From an uncultured Bdellovibrionales bacterium (lineage in GTDB: Bacteria; Bdellovibrionota; Bdellovibrionia; Bdellovibrionales; Bdellovibrionaceae), in NCBI GenBank assembly GCA_903926205.1, contig CAIYID010000050.1, positions 1-64,000 of the forward strand: DNA of 64,000 bases, given 5' to 3'. The notes beneath the pieces were generated by a model, which saw only the letters and a list, made by a program, of their open reading frames with translations, was not told the origin of the DNA and searched no databases. The number at the start of each line of letters is the position of its first letter. The first letter of the stretch is position 1. This document shows positions 26,427 to 34,216 of the stretch, piece by piece. The translations under genes were made by a program, and so were the position numbers.

Positions 26427-27275
26427 TTGTTTCCGTTGGTGGGTTTTAGTATTCTAAGTTTTTTTGTGACGATGCTGGCGGCAACGCCGGCATCTGCGCA
26501 AGCGGCAGCTTTGCCGCCAGCGACAGTTTCACCGCAAGTCAGGGGGCCTGCGCAAATTACAGAGCCCGCGCAAGGAGTTGCTCCCGCCGTACAGGTTTTA
26601 CCTGCAAAACCAGGAGTGACTCGTGGACCTCGGGCTATTGAGCTGAAAATCAAAGAAGCCGTAGCGGCGATCAGGCCTGCCACTGTGAACTTGAAGGCCC
26701 TTCGGCAAATGCCCAACGGGAGTTTCGTTCAAAGTATTGGTTCGGGAATTTTAATTTCTGAAGCTGGGTATATTTTAACCAATGAACACGTGGTTGGTAC
26801 TTCTAATAATATCGAAGTCAATTTGTGGAGAGCCAACGGCAAAAAATATAAAGCTCGAATTGTGGGCGTTGATAAAAAATTAGATTTGGCTTTGCTGCGA
26901 ATTAGAAGTCGTAACGGAGAGCTTTTTTCCGCCGCGAGAGTGAATGAACTTGCAAAACCGCGTTCGGGTGATCGTGTGATTGCCATTGGTAACCCTTTTG
27001 GGCTCTCGCACACTGTGACCAGTGGTATTGTTGGGAGCACGGGGCGGACCTTAGCCGTTGGCGAAATTGTCTATGAGGGATTGATTCAAGTTGATGCTCC
27101 GATCAATCAAGGAAATAGCGGTGGCCCCTTGGTGAATTTTAACGGAGACGTGATTGGTATTAATTCAGCAGTTTTAGCGGAAGATCCCAAAAAAGGTAAT
27201 TTTGTCGGACAGGGTTTTGCCATACCGATTGATGTGGCGATGGATTTTGCTCGTCAGTTTGCAAGGCTCAAATGA
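26427..27275 (+). CDS. mamE: MamE-type HtrA/DegP serine protease domain
   Basis: The TTG start at 26427 follows GAGG. The 282 residues have a signal/anchor helix, a Pro/Ala/Val linker (about 30-65), and a trypsin-like HtrA domain with intact triad: H121 (NEHVVG), D153 (KLDLALLRI) and S231 (GNSGGPL). It ends right after the protease domain, without PDZ or magnetochrome parts. Those parts are on the two proteins encoded just upstream, so MamE is split into separate polypeptides. MamE activity starts biomineralisation maturation in Magnetospirillum. Confidence 0.85.
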   Translation: MFPLVGFSILSFFVTMLAATPASAQAAALPPATVSPQVRGPAQITEPAQGVAPAVQVLPAKPGVTRGPRAIELKIKEAVAAIRPATVNLKALRQMPNGSFVQSIGSGILISEAGYILTNEHVVGTSNNIEVNLWRANGKKYKARIVGVDKKLDLALLRIRSRNGELFSAARVNELAKPRSGDRVIAIGNPFGLSHTVTSGIVGSTGRTLAVGEIVYEGLIQVDAPINQGNSGGPLVNFNGDVIGINSAVLAEDPKKGNFVGQGFAIPIDVAMDFARQFARLK

Positions 27276-27299
27276 CATTATTTGGAGAGTTTGATTATT

Positions 27300-28301
27300 A
27301 TGACTGAAAATAACGAAAAAAATAATAGTCCTAGAAAAACTCATTTGCGAGAGCAAATTAAAAAAGGATTGACTGGAATTTTAGTCATTAAATTATTGTT
27401 CGGCATGGCGGTGGGTATTTACCTTCTTAAAAAAGTCTGGCCGAGCAAGGCACCTCAAGCGCAAACAACCATTGTCGGCGAAGGGGAATTCGGACCTCGT
27501 GGTCAACAGCAAATAGAGCCACAATTTGAGCCAAGAGTTGAACCCAGAATAGAACCCAGAGTGGAAGTGAATGGCGTTTTAGAGCCCCGCTTAGAAGGGG
27601 CTGGGGCTGCGGTCCAAGTTCCGGTACCAGTGATCGATGAGACCACCGATAGCCTCAGTGATATTGTGGGTAAAGTTCGGCCTGCGGTTGTTAAAGTGAT
27701 TGTGGTACCGACGGAAAACTTAAAAGCACCAGAGACCGGAATCAAAATGGGCGATCCTTTTTGGATCGATAACAATCAAGCCGTGGGCTCAGGCGTGATC
27801 ATCAATGAAAAAGGTTTATTTTTAACCACGAAGCATGTCGTCGGTAACAACAATAATCTACAAGTGACTTTATATCATGCCGGACAAAAACAATACACGG
27901 CCAGAGTGGTGGCTCGAGATCCTGATTCTCCGCTGGTTTTGTGTAAAATAAGAGCGCCAGCGGGGCAAAAATTTTCCTTTGCAAAAATGGGAGACTCTGA
28001 TCGCCTTCACACGGGTGATGTAATTTTGGCGATCGGGAGCCCTTTTTCTCTTTCAGGCACGGTGACATCCGGGATTATCAGCGGCAAAAAAGATGTCGTG
28101 GTCGAAGGCGCTACGGTACAAAATGCGATTGTGCTCGATGCTAGTATTAACGATGGTAATGCCGGCGGCCCCTTGGTCAATGTGGATGGCGATGTGATCG
28201 GAATTACTTTTGCTTCTTATGTTCAAGAGGGAAGTTTTACAGGTCTTGGATTTGCGGTTCCGATTAATTTTGCTAAAGAAATGTGGGCGAAAACTCCATA
28301 G
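27300..28301 (+). CDS. mamO: MamO-like pseudoprotease
   Basis: ATG 27300 is preferred over the earlier in-frame start at 27282. The roughly 333-residue protein has an anchor helix (about 25-42), a Pro/Glu-rich linker with four P-R/Q-x-E-like repeats, and a trypsin fold in which His179 (TKHVVG) remains. The Asp position is Pro211 (DSPLVLCKI) and the Ser position is Ala288 (GNAGGPL). It therefore cannot cleave by the normal mechanism, as is established for MamO, which binds metal and promotes nucleation. The TauE domain of alphaproteobacterial MamO is absent. Confidence 0.8.
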   Translation: MTENNEKNNSPRKTHLREQIKKGLTGILVIKLLFGMAVGIYLLKKVWPSKAPQAQTTIVGEGEFGPRGQQQIEPQFEPRVEPRIEPRVEVNGVLEPRLEGAGAAVQVPVPVIDETTDSLSDIVGKVRPAVVKVIVVPTENLKAPETGIKMGDPFWIDNNQAVGSGVIINEKGLFLTTKHVVGNNNNLQVTLYHAGQKQYTARVVARDPDSPLVLCKIRAPAGQKFSFAKMGDSDRLHTGDVILAIGSPFSLSGTVTSGIISGKKDVVVEGATVQNAIVLDASINDGNAGGPLVNVDGDVIGITFASYVQEGSFTGLGFAVPINFAKEMWAKTP

Positions 28302-28311
28302 GAGGTAGAAG

Positions 28312-28641
28312 TTGAGTAAAGAAAAAGCGAGTTTATGGATCATAGTGGTGTTTATCGTCATTCTTTTGAGCACGGCTCTTTATGTGGCCATCAATGGTTA
28401 CGATAAATGGAAAGGTGATATGAAAACAGCAGTGGCGTATTCCCTGATCGCCAACACGGATCCGACAACCCAAGTGATTCAACCTGTTCCGGTGGCGAAA
28501 AAAAATGCCGTTCCAAATAAAAAATCGGGGCAATTTGAGTGCCCAGTTCATGGAGCGACAGGACTTCCAGACTACGATTCGCAAGGAGATCCCGTTTGTC
28601 AGATTTGTGGACGAAAAATGGACATGACTCATTTTAAATAA
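28312..28641 (+). CDS. Small membrane protein with CxxxG/CxxC module
   Basis: The TTG start at 28312 has a full AGGAGG site. The 109-residue protein has one N-terminal membrane helix (about 8-27), a linker, and a C-terminal module E-C-P-V-H-G...V-C-Q-I-C-G-R-K-M. This module resembles a treble-clef or rubredoxin-like metal site and not a heme site, as no CxxCH is present. It lies 10 nt after mamO and is similar in design to the next gene. It may bind iron or another metal on the magnetosome membrane (inference). Confidence 0.65.
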   Translation: MSKEKASLWIIVVFIVILLSTALYVAINGYDKWKGDMKTAVAYSLIANTDPTTQVIQPVPVAKKNAVPNKKSGQFECPVHGATGLPDYDSQGDPVCQICGRKMDMTHFK

Positions 28642-28705
28642 AGACTGAGTTTAAGCTAAAAAGAGCTCTTAAATAGAGCGCAAGACGCAGGGTGAAAAAA
28701 GTTTT

Positions 28706-29068
28706 ATGAATGAAACAAAAGAAGAACAAATAAAACTGTGGATGTTTATTGGATTAGGGGCGGGGCTTATTATCGGAGCTTTGCTTTTTGTGTTATCCGG
28801 AAGCAAAAAAACGGTTGATGCCGATGATCTTCGAGGAAAAGTCGATAAGGTCGCTTTTGTAAAACCAGTTCTTGGATCTAAGGGAAGTGTTTATTGTCCG
28901 GTGGATCACACCCATGGATTTCCGGTCTGTTCGACTTGTAAGAAAATCATGCAACCCATTGGTAACGGACTTTATGTTTGCCCTGAATGTGGAAAAGTAG
29001 GCATTCCCACTTGTCCTAAATGTGGTGGTTTGATGGAAGCAGATAAGCCTGAGGTCGCTGGGCCTTAG
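28706..29068 (+). CDS. Small membrane protein with tandem CxxC zinc-ribbon-like motifs
   Basis: The 120-residue protein has one membrane helix (about 12-30) and a Cys-rich C-terminal half. That half contains YCPVDHTHG, CSTC, CPEC and CPKC: seven cysteines forming two zinc-ribbon or rubredoxin-type sites. It is likely a diverged, enlarged relative of the 28312 product and of the N-terminal module of the cytochrome at 19.3 kb. Three such modules in one operon suggest a shared metal-handling role. No established family is recognised. Confidence 0.65.
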   Translation: MNETKEEQIKLWMFIGLGAGLIIGALLFVLSGSKKTVDADDLRGKVDKVAFVKPVLGSKGSVYCPVDHTHGFPVCSTCKKIMQPIGNGLYVCPECGKVGIPTCPKCGGLMEADKPEVAGP

Positions 29069-29172
29069 CTAGCTAACAAGTTGAGAGCGCGAAGCTAAGA
29101 AAATGAATGAAAGTGCATGATCAAATATGATCGAAAAGTACAGAGGAGCGAGCGAATGAAGGAGATAAAAAA

Positions 29173-29433
29173 ATGATAAAAAAGCTATTGTATCTTTTCG
29201 GCATTCTTTGCTTGGTTCTTTTTGTTTATCAAAACAGTGCCCATGTGGCAGTGGAATTTCTAGTGGGTAAGTTTTATTTACGTTCCGTTTTTTTGATGCT
29301 GATTTGTTTTGTAGGAGGTTTTTTAACAGGATATTACTTTGTCTTCCGAAAAGAAGAAATTCTGTTACGAAAAATTCGCCAACTGAGGAATGAATTAGAA
29401 GAAATACGAAGTCAGTTTCATGATGAAGAGTAA
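29173..29433 (+). CDS. mamL: MamL-like magnetosome membrane protein
   Basis: The 86-residue protein has two membrane helices with the LapA-like layout ('LVLFVYQNSAHVAVEFL', then 'LICFVGGFLTGYYF') and a charged, coiled-coil tail. This matches MamL, which is essential for vesicle formation. The gene directly precedes the MamM-type CDF gene, reproducing the mamL-mamM order of other clusters. The tail is more acidic than the basic tail of Magnetospirillum MamL. Confidence 0.75.
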   Translation: MIKKLLYLFGILCLVLFVYQNSAHVAVEFLVGKFYLRSVFLMLICFVGGFLTGYYFVFRKEEILLRKIRQLRNELEEIRSQFHDEE

Positions 29434-29498
29434 GTGATAGGTTGATTGATTTGTTGGTGGGTTGATGCGAATTGGTTTTAGCAAGTGGAGTTTAACTA

Positions 29499-30368
29499 AT
29501 GAAATATTCTGATTGTGATGATTGTGCGATAAGAATTGCTTGGATCGGTGTCTTTACCAGCATGATTTTAGCTTTGCTAAAATATTATATCGGTTGGGTC
29601 GGGGGCTCCGCAGGCGTTATGGCCGGCGCGATTCATTCCACGACTTGCATGATCTCCTCGGGGTCTATTTTATTTGCGCATGCCTTTTCAAAAAAAGATG
29701 CGGATGATCGCTTTCATTATGGTTATGGCAAAGTGGAATTCGTGCTTTCGGCCGTTGTAAGTCTTTCAATTTTAATCATTCTTTCTTTGTTCTTGATCTC
29801 AAATTTACGGGTTTTGATGACCGAAGTTCATCATATTCCTCACGTCACAACGGTGGTCATTGCGGCGGCTTCAATTATTATTAATGAAACCCTTTATCGA
29901 CATTTTATCTGCGCGGGAAAGCAAACCAACAGTTCGGCAGTCACTGCGGCGGCCTGGGCCGTGCGCTCGGATGCATTGACTTCGCTTGTGGTGCTGATTG
30001 GGGTTATCGGGGCCAGCTTAAATATTAAGCACTTGGACCCTGTGATCGCCATTGGAATCTCAATCATTTTGTTTAAAACTGTGGGCACAAATCTTATTAA
30101 CTCTGCGAGAAGTTTAATGGATTATTCGGCCGATGATTCATTAGCTCGTCGTATTAAGCCTTTGATGGCAACACTGCCCTCGGTTCTTCTTGTAAAGCAT
30201 ATTAAAACCAGGCCCATGGGCCAACATACTAAAGTGGATATTGAGCTCCAGGTGGCTCCTTCTTTGACAGTCAGTGAGATCAGTCAAATTGAAAGTGATG
30301 TCATTAAACTCATCAAGAAAAACGAAAAGAAAATCGGCGATATTTCAGTTGATTTTTTTGACCACTAG
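29499..30368 (+). CDS. mamM: MamM-type cation diffusion facilitator with altered metal site
   Basis: The 289-residue CDF has a short Cys-containing N-terminus (C-D-D-C), six helices and a C-terminal metal domain. The helix-2 motif is GAIHSTTC, so H46 remains but the Asp four residues later is Cys50. In helix 5 the pair is A154-x3-D158, so one ligand is lost. YGKVEF and L-D-P agree with MamM; the N-E-T-L-Y-R and S-D-A-L-T segments are closer to MamB. The MamM name rests mainly on position after MamL. It could be a transport-altered partner that forms a heterodimer with MamB. Confidence 0.7.
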   Translation: MKYSDCDDCAIRIAWIGVFTSMILALLKYYIGWVGGSAGVMAGAIHSTTCMISSGSILFAHAFSKKDADDRFHYGYGKVEFVLSAVVSLSILIILSLFLISNLRVLMTEVHHIPHVTTVVIAAASIIINETLYRHFICAGKQTNSSAVTAAAWAVRSDALTSLVVLIGVIGASLNIKHLDPVIAIGISIILFKTVGTNLINSARSLMDYSADDSLARRIKPLMATLPSVLLVKHIKTRPMGQHTKVDIELQVAPSLTVSEISQIESDVIKLIKKNEKKIGDISVDFFDH

Positions 30369-30443
30369 CGATATCAAAAGCCTGCCTTAAAAAATCTTAA
30401 AAGAAGTTTAAGAATTTTCTCGATTCAAGGTGCGGGAGTAGGA

Positions 30444-30917
30444 ATGGCTGATTGTAAACTATGTGAATACAAAGGTTATTGCTCGCCCGTTTGTATGTTG
30501 CATCGAAGACATGCAAACATTTCAAGCAAAAAAGAAATGAAAAAAGAGCGAATGTTGGCCAACATGGATAAAACCAAAGCCACAAAGCTGCTCGAACGCG
30601 AAAAAAAGAAAGAATTATTTGAAGGCACTGGTCTTGCGGCAATGACGGGCGCAGCCCTGGGATATTGCGGAGGGCAGGGGAGTGTTCTATTAATGGGTGG
30701 TGTGGTAGCGGCCCATGTGGTGGCGGCGCCGTTAGTTCTAGGTGCGACTTTGGCGGGAACTGGAATTGCCGTTGCAATGAATTTAAAAAAGTTCACTAGA
30801 AAAAACGATGAAAGAGAAGCAGCGAGAGCGGCGAAAAATAAGTCAAAAAATAAGTCCAAGAGCTCTCAAAAACTTCTTTCTGTTTTTAGTGAGCATTTAG
30901 ACAACGATCATTATTAA
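30444..30917 (+). CDS. Gly-rich membrane protein with N-terminal Cys cluster
   Basis: The 157-residue protein begins with a Cys-rich segment (DCKLCEYKGYCSPVC) that could bind a metal or an Fe-S cluster. A Lys/Arg-rich helix, two Gly/Ala-rich membrane helices (about 62-105), and a basic Lys/Ser-rich tail follow. Gly-rich membrane helices occur in crystal-shaping magnetosome proteins such as MamD and Mms6, but no direct similarity is evident. It follows mamM in the same operon. Confidence 0.55.
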   Translation: MADCKLCEYKGYCSPVCMLHRRHANISSKKEMKKERMLANMDKTKATKLLEREKKKELFEGTGLAAMTGAALGYCGGQGSVLLMGGVVAAHVVAAPLVLGATLAGTGIAVAMNLKKFTRKNDEREAARAAKNKSKNKSKSSQKLLSVFSEHLDNDHY

Positions 30918-30954
30918 ATCCAATTTTGTTACTATTTAACGAAAGGTGAATATC

Positions 30955-31281
30955 ATGGCAGGCTCGAGTGTAGATTTTGAAAAAGAAGCTGCGACTTTTG
31001 GAGACAAAACCAAGGCTAAACCTAAAGAAGTGAATTTAGAAAAAGATTTTAACACTGAGGAAGTTCTTTTGATCAGTGCGAAAACCTTAGCTGGCGTGGG
31101 CGTTGGATTTATTACCGTGGTTCTTGGAACTACTGGTATCGGAGCCATCCTTGAGTCGACCTTGATTCCGACTGTATTGACTAAAACAGCCGGAGCATTA
31201 GCTGGTGGCGCACTAGGTTTATCAAAAGGGATCAATGATTCCCGAAAAAGCCGTCGTCGTAAATACACTTTGCCTTGTTAA
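30955..31281 (+). CDS. Gly-rich two-helix membrane protein
   Basis: ATG 30955 has AAAGG at a good distance and is preferred over the GTG at 30946. The roughly 108-residue protein has a charged N-terminal third, two Gly/Ala/Thr-rich membrane helices (about 44-65 and 72-92), and a basic tail ending in Cys. It resembles the preceding gene in its second half, so the two may be paralogs. It ends the first mam operon; degraded genes follow. Confidence 0.55.
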   Translation: MAGSSVDFEKEAATFGDKTKAKPKEVNLEKDFNTEEVLLISAKTLAGVGVGFITVVLGTTGIGAILESTLIPTVLTKTAGALAGGALGLSKGINDSRKSRRRKYTLPC

Positions 31282-31380
31282 TCGTTTTTCAATCGATAAC
31301 GAGTTTTTGGCCCTGAGCCGATTTTTTCTAGCAGGCCCTTTTCAAAGGCCTGCGCGATTTCTCGCCAAGCGGGTTATCCT
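31278..31380 (-). pseudogene. C-terminal fragment of a winged-helix-type protein
   Basis: A minus-strand frame ending at 31278 reads roughly 33 residues with W-R-E-I-A-Q-A-F-E-K-G-L-L-E-K-I-G-S-G-P-like winged-helix wing character ('GLLEKIGSGPKTRYRL'). There is no start and the upstream part is absent. It looks like the tail of a decayed regulator or Fic-type protein. The fragment is short and the call is tentative. Confidence 0.3.
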
Positions 31381-31450
31381 AGGTAAGATAATTAAAACTC
31401 AGATAGAAACCTAAATTTAACAAATACATACACTGTATGTACAATTGGTT

Positions 31451-31680
31451 ATGAAGTTTGACTGGGATCCTAAAAAAGCTGAACTCAACATTAAGAAATA
31501 CATCCCTATGCGAGCAAATTAAAAAAGAGCGTCACCATTCGTCTGGATACTGATGTCATCGAGTATTTAAAGCTCTGGGTGAAAAAACAAGTACCCCCTA
31601 TCAAACGCTGGCTAATGACTTTTTAAGGAACTGCAAAGAAGAAAAACTTGCGCCTAAGACGGTCTGGAAGAAGTCGTCGT
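31451..31680 (+). pseudogene. Degraded BrnT-BrnA toxin-antitoxin pair
   Basis: ATG 31451 opens a 23-codon frame starting M-K-F-D-W-D-P-K-K-A-E-L-N, the typical BrnT toxin N-terminus, which then stops early. From 31521 a second segment reads K-S-V-T-I-R-L-D-T-D-V-I-E-Y and, after a frameshift near 31570, F-K-A-L-G-E-K-T-S-T-P-Y-Q-T-L-A-N-D-F-L, the typical BrnA antitoxin. Most of the toxin and the join are missing, so the pair is a relic. It lies inside the magnetosome region, and fills most of the 408-nt gap between genes. Confidence 0.65.
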
Positions 31681-31689
31681 AGTTCCCTA

Positions 31690-32520
31690 CTAGCTCTTCT
31701 TGGATTCTTGTGCTCTCAGTAGAAGTTCCGCTTCTTGATCGGTGAGTTTTTGAAAGCTCTCTTCATAAATGCGCTGAGCTTCGTCTTGAGCGCTTTTAAG
31801 TTCTTCCTTAATGGTCAGTTGTCGAGCTTTATAATTTTCTTCCATTTTGTGTAAGGCAACTGTGATCTCATCTCTTTTGGTTTCTAAAAATGAAACGGCG
31901 AAGCGAAGCTTAGATTCTTGATCTTTAAGTCTTTCCACCTGTCCTTCAGTTTCGCCAATGAGATGTTTTTTTATTTCCTCGTTACTCATCGTTTTTAGTT
32001 TTTCGATCTCAGAAGTCAGGTCATTTTTTTGTATTTGCAGGCTTAAAATCGTCTGCGAAAGATTGGAATGTTCTGCTTGCGCCTCGGAGAGAGCTTTATT
32101 TGCCGAAGCGGCCGCTGACGTTGCGAGGTCTAAGGCCGCCTTGTTCGCAGAAGCCGTGGCGGCAGAGGCGGCGAGAGCTATGGCTTTGTCGTCAACAGCA
32201 CTGGATGCTTTCGGAGATAAAGGATTTTTTTGTAACCCCAAATTCAAAGTAGCAGGTAAGGTCGAGTGACGATAAAAATGTAAGGAGAAACCACCGGCTA
32301 AATATCCAACAACAAATAAAACCAACAAAAGAAAAATATTCTGACTTTTCCCAGGGGGTTCTGATGGAGGAAGAGTGGGCGACGGGTTGGCCGCTGGAGT
32401 GTGAGAATTGACTTTTGTTGCAGAGCCTGTGGTGTTTTTTTTTGCCGCTGTGGCGAGCGAAGAAAATTGTGGAGTCAAAAAAAACGAAAGAATAATAAAT
32501 AAGAAGATCCCAATTTTCAT
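31690..32520 (-). CDS. Membrane-anchored coiled-coil protein
   Basis: I place the start at ATG 32520, where a signal-peptide-like helix begins; the frame upstream to 32625 has no such character. The roughly 276-residue protein has that N-terminal helix, a Pro/Ser/Thr linker, a second membrane helix (about 62-82), an Ala-rich heptad region and a long coiled coil to the C-terminus. It is the only minus-strand gene between 19.3 and 37.0 kb and is transcribed toward the BrnTA relic. A structural role is likely; no family is recognised. Confidence 0.55.
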   Translation of the reverse strand: MKIGIFLFIILSFFLTPQFSSLATAAKKNTTGSATKVNSHTPAANPSPTLPPSEPPGKSQNIFLLLVLFVVGYLAGGFSLHFYRHSTLPATLNLGLQKNPLSPKASSAVDDKAIALAASAATASANKAALDLATSAAASANKALSEAQAEHSNLSQTILSLQIQKNDLTSEIEKLKTMSNEEIKKHLIGETEGQVERLKDQESKLRFAVSFLETKRDEITVALHKMEENYKARQLTIKEELKSAQDEAQRIYEESFQKLTDQEAELLLRAQESKKS

Positions 32521-32703
32521 GTGAGTATGATCTGATGATAAAGACAAAGTTTTCAAGAAAGTTGTGGTGTTATTTCTTTTTGACGCTAAGCAAAGACTTT
32601 GGCTGATTCTTGGCGAAAATGCCAAAATACAAGAGTCAATCTGAGAATAGAAAGTCTTGCAATTGAAAATCTGACAACTGTAAGGCTTAAGCCTGAGGAC
32701 ATT

Positions 32704-33306
32704 GTGAATAAAAAAAAATTAAATGAGTACTCAAGTTTTATCACGAAAGCCTTAACTGATTTTGTGGCCTCTATTCCAGAATCAAAATTATCTAAGGCGA
32801 GAGACCCAATTGTGGAATCTGAAATTTTAATCGCTAAGGCTTCGTGGAAATCAGCAACGGTTTCAGGAGGGCTTGCTCTTGTGCCGGGCCCCTATGGCAT
32901 GGCCACGGTGGTTCCAGATATGATTGCTGTTTGGAAGGTTCAAGGGCAGTTGATCGCTGATATTGCTGCAGTCTATGGTAAGACGGAGCATTTGAACCAA
33001 GAGACTTTGCTTTATTGTCTTTTCAAAAATACAGAGAGTGCTCTTTTTAAAGATATTTTTGTCCGTGTCGGGGAAAAGTTTTTGGTGAAGCGAATGACGC
33101 TGCAATACATGGAAGAGCTGCTCGTTGAGTTGGGTTTCCGAGTCACCCAAAAAGTGGTAGGTAAGGCTCTTGGACGCTGGATATTATTTATTGGTGCTGC
33201 GGCTGTTGCCTGGTACACAAAACGAGAGACTCGGCAAGCAGGTGAAGCAGCCAAAGAATTTTTCTCAGTCGAGATTGAGGAAATCGAAATTGGGGAACTG
33301 AAGTAA
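32704..33306 (+). CDS. EcsC-like membrane-associated protein
   Basis: GTG 32704 has GAGGA just upstream. The longer frame from TTG 32599 has no ribosome binding site and runs into the promoter area of the opposite gene. The roughly 200-residue protein has a helical N-terminus and a hydrophobic Gly/Pro stretch (SGGLALVPGPYGMATVVPDM) followed by W-K-V-Q-G-Q-L-I-A-D-I-A, as in EcsC or DUF697-type proteins. A C-terminal membrane helix (about 163-178) and an acidic tail follow. It starts a new plus-strand operon leading to mamK. Confidence 0.5.
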   Translation: MNKKKLNEYSSFITKALTDFVASIPESKLSKARDPIVESEILIAKASWKSATVSGGLALVPGPYGMATVVPDMIAVWKVQGQLIADIAAVYGKTEHLNQETLLYCLFKNTESALFKDIFVRVGEKFLVKRMTLQYMEELLVELGFRVTQKVVGKALGRWILFIGAAAVAWYTKRETRQAGEAAKEFFSVEIEEIEIGELK

Positions 33307-33330
33307 TTAAAAATAAGGCTCAGAGAAAAA

Positions 33331-34056
33331 ATGGAAAAAAAAGTAGAAAGCTTCAAAGAACTGCTTTATGAAATCGCCTCTAAATCAGGTCAACTGCTCA
33401 GTCAGGGTAAGCAAGTGGCGGCTCGGTTTAAAGAGCTTCGTGACTCTGTCCCAGAGATGATTCGTTCAGGTTTGGTGTTTTATAGTTTTTTGACATTGAG
33501 CACCTTTATTCTCAGGTTTGGCTCTCTCGAGCAAAAGTTACCCAGCCGTGAAAAAATCAGACAAAAATTTCGCAATGTCGTTCCGGAAGATATTGCTGAT
33601 AAGTTGACGGATTTAATGATTGACCAGAAACATGGTCCCTCAACTTTTCAGATCAAGAAAATGTGCGAGGGGCTCTGTCACGGTTTACCTTTAGAGCGTA
33701 AGCAGGAGTTATTAAGGCTGCTGATTGCTTTTTTGAGGACCGAGGCGGGGATGGAGATTCAAGAACTCGAGGGGCTAACTTGGATTGCGATGAATCTTGG
33801 CATTGGGAAAGAAGCCTTTGATGAACTGCTACGAGGAATTGCTCCCAACGCAGAGGTCGTGAATAAAGAATCCTTTTATGAGATCCTTGGAATTGACAGA
33901 GCTGCTTCTCAGAAAGAAATTCGACGAGCCTATCTTCGATTAGCATCTGAGTGTCATCCAGATCGATTCGCGATGAAAAGCAGTGATGAGCAGCTTGCGG
34001 CTCATAATAATTTCATTAAGATCAGCAAAGCCTTTCAGTACCTCAAGAGACGTTAG
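33331..34056 (+). CDS. J-domain (DnaJ-like) protein with TerB/DjlA-like helical domain
   Basis: The 241-residue protein ends with a J domain (about 178-241) containing Y-E-I-L-G-I, the helix-II basic face and the essential HPD tripeptide (ECHPDRF). The first 170 residues are helical and resemble the TerB-like acidic domain found before the J domain in DjlA proteins, with one hydrophobic segment near 45-60. It would recruit an Hsp70 (DnaK). Its place between the EcsC-like gene and mamK suggests chaperoning of magnetosome filament or membrane proteins (inference). Confidence 0.75.
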   Translation: MEKKVESFKELLYEIASKSGQLLSQGKQVAARFKELRDSVPEMIRSGLVFYSFLTLSTFILRFGSLEQKLPSREKIRQKFRNVVPEDIADKLTDLMIDQKHGPSTFQIKKMCEGLCHGLPLERKQELLRLLIAFLRTEAGMEIQELEGLTWIAMNLGIGKEAFDELLRGIAPNAEVVNKESFYEILGIDRAASQKEIRRAYLRLASECHPDRFAMKSSDEQLAAHNNFIKISKAFQYLKRR

Positions 34057-34216
34057 TAAAGAATAGACATGTTTAAGACTATATAACGCATTGCGCCCAA
34101 TGCTAGCCTGCATGGATTAAGTTTTACTTTCCTCAGGCATTACTATTGAATATTTATTGGAGATAGCGCCAGATTTTGTTTCTTATTTTTTTGTTTTTTA
34201 GCAATTGAGGTTAGTT

